From Holosporales bacterium (lineage in GTDB: Bacteria; Pseudomonadota; Alphaproteobacteria; BNTO01), in NCBI GenBank assembly GCA_031273545.1, contig JAISRQ010000006.1, forward strand, positions 1-9,168: DNA of 9,168 bases, written 5' to 3'. The notes beneath the pieces were generated by a model. It saw only the letters and a program-made list of their open reading frames with translations, searched no databases and had not been told where the DNA came from. A program made the position numbers and the translations under genes. This document shows, in pieces, positions 5,895 to 9,168 of this stretch. How positions within the stretch are numbered: position 1 is the first letter of the stretch; each line of letters starts with the position of its first letter.

Positions 5895-6716
5895 ATGTTA
5901 AATAAGTCTAAATTTTGTGCATTTGGTTTTGCCAGCTGTTTATGGGGATGCTCGCAAGCTTTTTCTATTGACCATTGGCCATCCAACCTTATGCGAGAGG
6001 TGGAGCAATTCGTAAAAGAAGGAGATACTCCAATTGATAAATGTCTCAGGTTTTTTATTGCGCCCATTAGTCCGAGCGACTTTCGTTCGGTTTACCCACG
6101 TTTAGCATGCGATTTGTTAAAAGTTCGCGGTAAAACTATTGCTATATCTGAAGATGCTCGTGCATTAGCAGGTTTCTTAGATCAAGTCCTTCGCGGCCAA
6201 ACTTTAGGGGATAATGGTGCTCACGCCCCGTTCATTTTTAACATATTCAAGTACGTTCTTCTCAGTTTAGGATCTCAGTACGAACCTAATTGCGCGGCGG
6301 CATATATCTCCGAGCTTTCACCTGCGATTGAAACACTTAAAGATGCAGATTGTAATAACAGTACGCGTTCTGGTCATCCTGTCGTTCCCATAGAATTGGC
6401 CCTCAAGATAGTTGAATTAATCGACTCCAACGAAGTGCTTTCTGCGGAGGATAAACTGAGCGCTGTGGAGTTCTTCTTAATGAGTCGTTCTGGCGATATA
6501 GCGGTTAGTTTGTCCATTGATCCTAATGGAGATTTTGAAAAATTTCTGAGAAAAAGCCGTAAGCCCTTTGATTTTTCATCAAAAGGACGCAAAGATTTTG
6601 AGGTACTAATACAGAATCCTCGTATAAGGGCTTTCTTTGAGACTTTAAAAGAAGAACTTCACCAATACACCACAGATGAACTCGGGCTTACTGCGTGTGG
6701 AATGCTTCGTCATTGA
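5895..6716 (+). CDS. Exported protein of unknown family, copy 1
   Basis: I do not recognise this family. The ATG at 5895 is chosen because AGGAG (5883-5887) stands seven bases upstream and because the other two leader-bearing genes start at the equivalent place. The 273-residue product begins with a signal-peptide-like leader: MLNKSK, a hydrophobic stretch with three Cys (8, 15, 19), then QAFSID, with SPase I cleavage plausible after AFS. FASC at 12-15 is a near-lipobox. After the leader comes a largely alpha-helical, soluble body. The blocks best conserved with copy 2 are PIDKCLRFFIAPI, RSVYPRLACDLLKVR, LSLGSQYEPNCAA and the 29-residue stretch beginning IELALKIVELIDSNEVL. No catalytic motif is obvious. 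It lies 141 bp after cca copy 1 with its own promoter. Function is unknown; a periplasmic, surface or host-directed protein is possible but inferred. Confidence 0.85.
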   Translation: MLNKSKFCAFGFASCLWGCSQAFSIDHWPSNLMREVEQFVKEGDTPIDKCLRFFIAPISPSDFRSVYPRLACDLLKVRGKTIAISEDARALAGFLDQVLRGQTLGDNGAHAPFIFNIFKYVLLSLGSQYEPNCAAAYISELSPAIETLKDADCNNSTRSGHPVVPIELALKIVELIDSNEVLSAEDKLSAVEFFLMSRSGDIAVSLSIDPNGDFEKFLRKSRKPFDFSSKGRKDFEVLIQNPRIRAFFETLKEELHQYTTDELGLTACGMLRH

Positions 6717-6739
6717 TATGTGTCACAAAGGGAGTGATT

Positions 6740-6770
6740 CTCAGGTTGGGGGGCAAGGTTCCCTCCTGAG
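6740..6770 (+). other. Hairpin after the unknown exported-protein gene
   Basis: CTCAGG (6740-6745) pairs with CCTGAG (6765-6770), and an inner GGG/CCC pairing is possible. It lies 24 bp past the stop at 6716, where a terminator is expected, but no T-run follows. Termination or mRNA 3' end stability is possible but not shown. Confidence 0.35.
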
Positions 6771-6803
6771 GACGTCCAGCAAGTTATGTTTGGATCCCTC
6801 TTA

Positions 6804-6833
6804 TTGACGTCGTGAAAGTATTAGTACTATACT
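6804..6833 (+). promoter_or_regulatory. Promoter of the leader-bearing cca copy 2
   Basis: TTGACG (6804-6809) and TATACT (6828-6833) are 18 bp apart, each with 5 of 6 consensus matches. The start of transcription would be near 6840, about 35 nt before the ATG at 6875. GACGTC (6806-6811) overlaps the -35 box and recurs at 6771-6776. Copy 2 thus has its own promoter, unlike copy 1, which follows the antiporter. Confidence 0.65.
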
Positions 6834-6874
6834 TGGGAAAGGAAAAATAACATCATCTTGTATAAGGAAATACT

Positions 6875-8272
6875 ATGACATTGAATAGAGCTGAAGTTTG
6901 TACTTTCGGGGTGGCCAGTTGTTTATGGGGATGCTTGCAGGCTTTTTCTATAGATAGTCGGCGTTGCTGTGATTTGCAAAAGCTTGAAAGATTTGTTGGC
7001 GAGGGGAAAACACTTCCAGGGGAGCATGAGGCGTCGCCTTCAAACGTGCCTGGAGTTCCGCTTTCTGATGATATTAAGTTAGCATCTGCTGATATTCGGT
7101 TCAAGGCATCCCGTATCCTAGACATACTTGCTGCAAACGAGTATGAGGGGCGTCTTGTTGGAGGGTGCGTTCGCGATACGATTCTCGGAAAACCCATCGC
7201 AGATATCGACATTGCAGTGAATGCCCCCCCAGAAAAGGTGAAGGAAATATTCGAAAAGGCCGGAAAAGAGGTCATCTCCTCAGGGATAGAACACGGCACG
7301 ATAACCGTAATTGAAAACGGTACCCCATTCGAATTAACGTCATTGCGAAAGGACGTCGAGACTGATGGACGTCACGCCAAAGTAAAGTACACAGATGATT
7401 GGAAGCAAGATGCGGCTCGGCGAGACTTTACAATTAATGCACTGTACTTAGATAGAGATGGGAATATCTATGATTACTTCGGCGGAATACACGATTTAAA
7501 GCATGGCATTGTGCGTTTTGTTGGGGATCCAGTTCAGCGCATTAAAGAAGATTACTTACGAATATTGAGGTATTATAGGTTTCTTATTCGGTTGGGGCGT
7601 GAGGTTGACGAGGGCTCCGCGCAAGCCGTGAGGGCGCATGTCGCTTGTGTTGAAAAATTGTCCATGGAACGGGTACAATCAGAACTACTGAAGATTTTAG
7701 CAGAACCGCACTCTGTGGATGTCCTCCGGATGATGGGTGAGGTATTCTTAGTGATATTTGGTAAAAAGCCAGATTTTGATTATGCAAAAAATCTGATTCT
7801 GGACACAGGTTATGAATTTACTCCTTTATTGCGATTATTTGCACTTTATCCGTGTGATTCTGGCGTTTTTAAGCGCAAATTGAAGCTGTCGAAGAAACAG
7901 TTGGGGTACATAGAGGCGATGTCTGCTGTGAAGGATACTTGTTTGTCTAATGCTAATTTGTTTAAGGTTCGCTATAAACACGGCGACGGCGTGGCAAGGG
8001 GATGGGTATACCTGCGTTTGGCGAAGGGGGATGTGTGTTCTTCGCTGGGAGACTGGAACGGTAATGCAGATGGGCTCGCAAGTATTTTTTCGGTCCCATT
8101 TCCTAAGTTTCCGCTTTCAGGGCAAGATCTGATTCGTGCCGGGTTCAAGCCTGGGCCAAAGTTTGGAGCTATTCTCACGCAATGTAAGAAATGGTGGTGC
8201 GAAAACGAGGGGCGTCCTAATTTAGAGGAATGCTTGTCTTGGTGTGAAGAGTATGTGAACAGGGGGACGTAA
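6875..8272 (+). CDS. cca: CCA tRNA nucleotidyltransferase, copy 2, with N-terminal export-type leader
   Basis: This is a 465-residue class II CCA-adding enzyme with every catalytic element seen in copy 1 at the same residue numbers: LVGGCVRD 94-101, D110/D112, RRDFTINAL 182-190, FGGIHDL 202-208, EDYLR 225-229, ERVQSELLKIL 265-275. Its first 40-48 residues are unrelated to copy 1. They match the leader of the two unknown exported proteins: MTLN, FGVASCLWGCLQAFSID at 11-27, then LERFVGEG. AFS/ID (25-26) suits signal peptidase I; VASC (13-16) also fits a lipobox. AAGGA (6864-6868) six bases before the ATG, and the lack of another Met before residue 264, indicate that the leader is translated. 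Predicted: a full enzyme that is exported or membrane-tethered, or a cytoplasmic enzyme with a non-functional leader. The sequence does not decide between them. Confidence 0.9.
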   Translation: MTLNRAEVCTFGVASCLWGCLQAFSIDSRRCCDLQKLERFVGEGKTLPGEHEASPSNVPGVPLSDDIKLASADIRFKASRILDILAANEYEGRLVGGCVRDTILGKPIADIDIAVNAPPEKVKEIFEKAGKEVISSGIEHGTITVIENGTPFELTSLRKDVETDGRHAKVKYTDDWKQDAARRDFTINALYLDRDGNIYDYFGGIHDLKHGIVRFVGDPVQRIKEDYLRILRYYRFLIRLGREVDEGSAQAVRAHVACVEKLSMERVQSELLKILAEPHSVDVLRMMGEVFLVIFGKKPDFDYAKNLILDTGYEFTPLLRLFALYPCDSGVFKRKLKLSKKQLGYIEAMSAVKDTCLSNANLFKVRYKHGDGVARGWVYLRLAKGDVCSSLGDWNGNADGLASIFSVPFPKFPLSGQDLIRAGFKPGPKFGAILTQCKKWWCENEGRPNLEECLSWCEEYVNRGT

Positions 8273-8333
8273 TCTGTTTCAACAGGTTCCATAACAAATA
8301 ACGTAGGAAGAAACTTTGAAACGATTTGATGTT

Positions 8334-8376
8334 TTGGTGCAAAATAATAATGCGGGTATGCTGTCGCAAGGCATAC
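8334..8376 (+). promoter_or_regulatory. Weak promoter-like site and hairpin before the second unknown gene
   Basis: TTGGTG (8334-8339) and TATGCT (8357-8362) are 17 bp apart, a weak sigma-70 match at the place equivalent to the perfect extended -10 box of copy 1. The -10 overlaps the left arm of an inverted repeat, GTATGC (8356-8361) and GCATAC (8371-8376) with a 9-base loop, which copy 1 lacks. The two copies therefore probably differ in expression. Confidence 0.35.
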
Positions 8377-8410
8377 AGGAAGAACGATATGTCTTTTTAG
8401 GAGGAAGGGT

Positions 8411-9168
8411 ATGACATTAAATAAATCTAAATTTTGTGCGTTTGGGGTGGCCAGCTGTTTATTGGGAGGCTTGCAGGCTTTCTCTATGGAGTATTGGAAC
8501 TTCGAATTTATACAAAAGTTGGAAATATTTATAGCAGAGGGAGAAAACCCAATCGATAAATGTCTCAGGTTTTTTATTGCGCCTATTAGGTCGAGCGAAT
8601 TTCGTTCGGTTTACCCACGTTTAGCATGCGATTTGTTAAAAGTTCGCGATAGAACTTTTACGGCATATGAAGATGCTCGTATGCTGGCAGATTTCCTGGA
8701 CAAAGTCCTCAGCGGCAAAACTTTAGGTGATAATGGCGCTCAAACCCCGTTCATTTTTATCATATTAAAGTACGCTATTCTTAGCTTAGGATCTCAGTAC
8801 GAACCTAATTGCGCGGCGACATATATCTCCGAGCTATCATCTGCGATCGAAACGTATCAATTCGCAGATGATAGCAACAGTACGCGTATTTGTAGTCCTG
8901 TTGTTCCCATAGAATTGGCTCTCAAAATAGTTGAATTAATCGACTCCAATGAAGTGCTTTCTGCGGAGGATAAACTTAGTGCTGTGGAATTCTTTATAAC
9001 AAGTTGTTCTGGCGATATAGCGGTTAGTTTGTCCATTGATCCGAATGGAAAGTTTGAACAACTTCTGAGAAAAAACCCTAGACCTATTGATTATTCACCA
9101 GAAGGACGCAAAAGTTTTGATGTACTAATGCAAAATCCTCGTATAAAGGGTTTTTTTGAGACTTTAAA
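8411..9168 (+). CDS. Exported protein of unknown family, copy 2 (3' end outside window)
   Basis: This open frame of 252 complete codons runs off the right edge without a stop, ending at FFETLK, which in copy 1 is 22 residues before the end. AGGAGG (8399-8404) lies six bases before the ATG. The leader (MTLNKSKFCAFGVASC at 1-16, then LLGGLQAFS) resembles that of cca copy 2 more closely in its first codons and that of copy 1 at NKSKFCAFG. It carries VASC (13-16) as a lipobox candidate and AFS as an SPase I site. From PIDKC onward it is about 77% identical to copy 1 over 207 residues. Differences cluster between blocks; LSLGSQYEPNCAA and the block from IELALKIVELIDSNEVL through VEFF are unchanged, which suggests purifying selection. 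The family is not recognised. Confidence 0.85.
   Translation, partial: MTLNKSKFCAFGVASCLLGGLQAFSMEYWNFEFIQKLEIFIAEGENPIDKCLRFFIAPIRSSEFRSVYPRLACDLLKVRDRTFTAYEDARMLADFLDKVLSGKTLGDNGAQTPFIFIILKYAILSLGSQYEPNCAATYISELSSAIETYQFADDSNSTRICSPVVPIELALKIVELIDSNEVLSAEDKLSAVEFFITSCSGDIAVSLSIDPNGKFEQLLRKNPRPIDYSPEGRKSFDVLMQNPRIKGFFETL

Larger units (their letters stand above)
4344..9168 (+). repeat. Tandem duplication of a cca + exported-protein gene pair
   Basis: Two head-to-tail units: cca copy 1 (4344-5753) with unknown gene (5895-6716), and cca copy 2 (6875-8272) with unknown gene copy 2 (8411 onward, cut by the window edge). Equivalent points are offset by about 2.52-2.53 kb. Protein identity is about 81% for the CCA cores and 77% for the partners (hand counts). 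The spacer between cca and partner is also recognisably duplicated: ACAACAAATTACGT-GGCAGAAA at about 5762 matches ATAACAAATAACGTAGGAAG at about 8291. The duplication is therefore old but both units remain intact, and the array may continue to the right. Confidence 0.9.

Noticed and set aside
6740..6770. Intrinsic terminator after the first unknown gene
   Set aside because: The stem is present, but it has a large internal loop and no T-run, so it is listed only as a hairpin.
4344..8272. Division of labour into separate CC-adding and A-adding enzymes
   Set aside because: Some bacteria split this activity, but here both copies keep the same motifs and the same loop region between motifs A and B. 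Nothing in the sequence marks either as CC- or A-specific.

Overview
The window looks like part of the chromosome of an alphaproteobacterium with an intracellular, Rickettsiales/Holosporales-like lifestyle. This is inference. It rests on the C-terminal signature of the two tRNA nucleotidyltransferases (the SGQDL..GF.PGPK.G.IL...WW pattern of alphaproteobacterial CCA enzymes), an NhaD-type antiporter of a kind frequent in obligate intracellular bacteria, moderately AT-rich DNA with long repeat-bearing intergenic stretches, and secreted proteins of unknown family. I cannot name the species.

Layout. Bases 1-116 form an element bounded by an 18-bp perfect inverted repeat. A minus-strand MFS transporter (152-1330) has its own consensus-like promoter at 1361-1389. 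A small plus-strand protein with a signal peptide (1604-2062) follows, preceded by one copy of a GC-rich palindromic intergenic repeat. The 556-bp gap 2063-2618 holds two more copies that can fold into mutually exclusive hairpins, then a promoter. Next is a probable two-gene operon: an NhaD-like Na+/H+ antiporter with a histidine-rich cytoplasmic loop (2619-4331), and a CCA tRNA nucleotidyltransferase (4344-5753) whose Shine-Dalgarno sequence overlaps the antiporter stop codon.

The right half is a tandem duplication of about 2.5 kb per unit. Unit 1 is the CCA enzyme (4344-5753) plus an exported protein of unknown family (5895-6716). Unit 2 is a second CCA enzyme (6875-8272) plus a second member of that unknown family (8411 to beyond the right edge). 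The CCA enzymes are about 81% identical over 290 core residues and the unknown proteins about 77% over 207 residues (hand counts). All catalytic motifs are intact in both CCA copies.

The most unusual feature is that CCA copy 2 does not begin like copy 1. It starts with the same roughly 40-48-residue signal-peptide-like leader that heads both unknown proteins, and it has its own ribosome binding site and promoter. The sequence therefore predicts an ordinary cytoplasmic CCA enzyme and a second, apparently active-site-complete CCA enzyme carrying an export leader, made next to exported proteins with the same leader. An exported or membrane-tethered tRNA nucleotidyltransferase would be unexpected. 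Whether the leader really directs export, and what the partner proteins do, cannot be settled from sequence alone.
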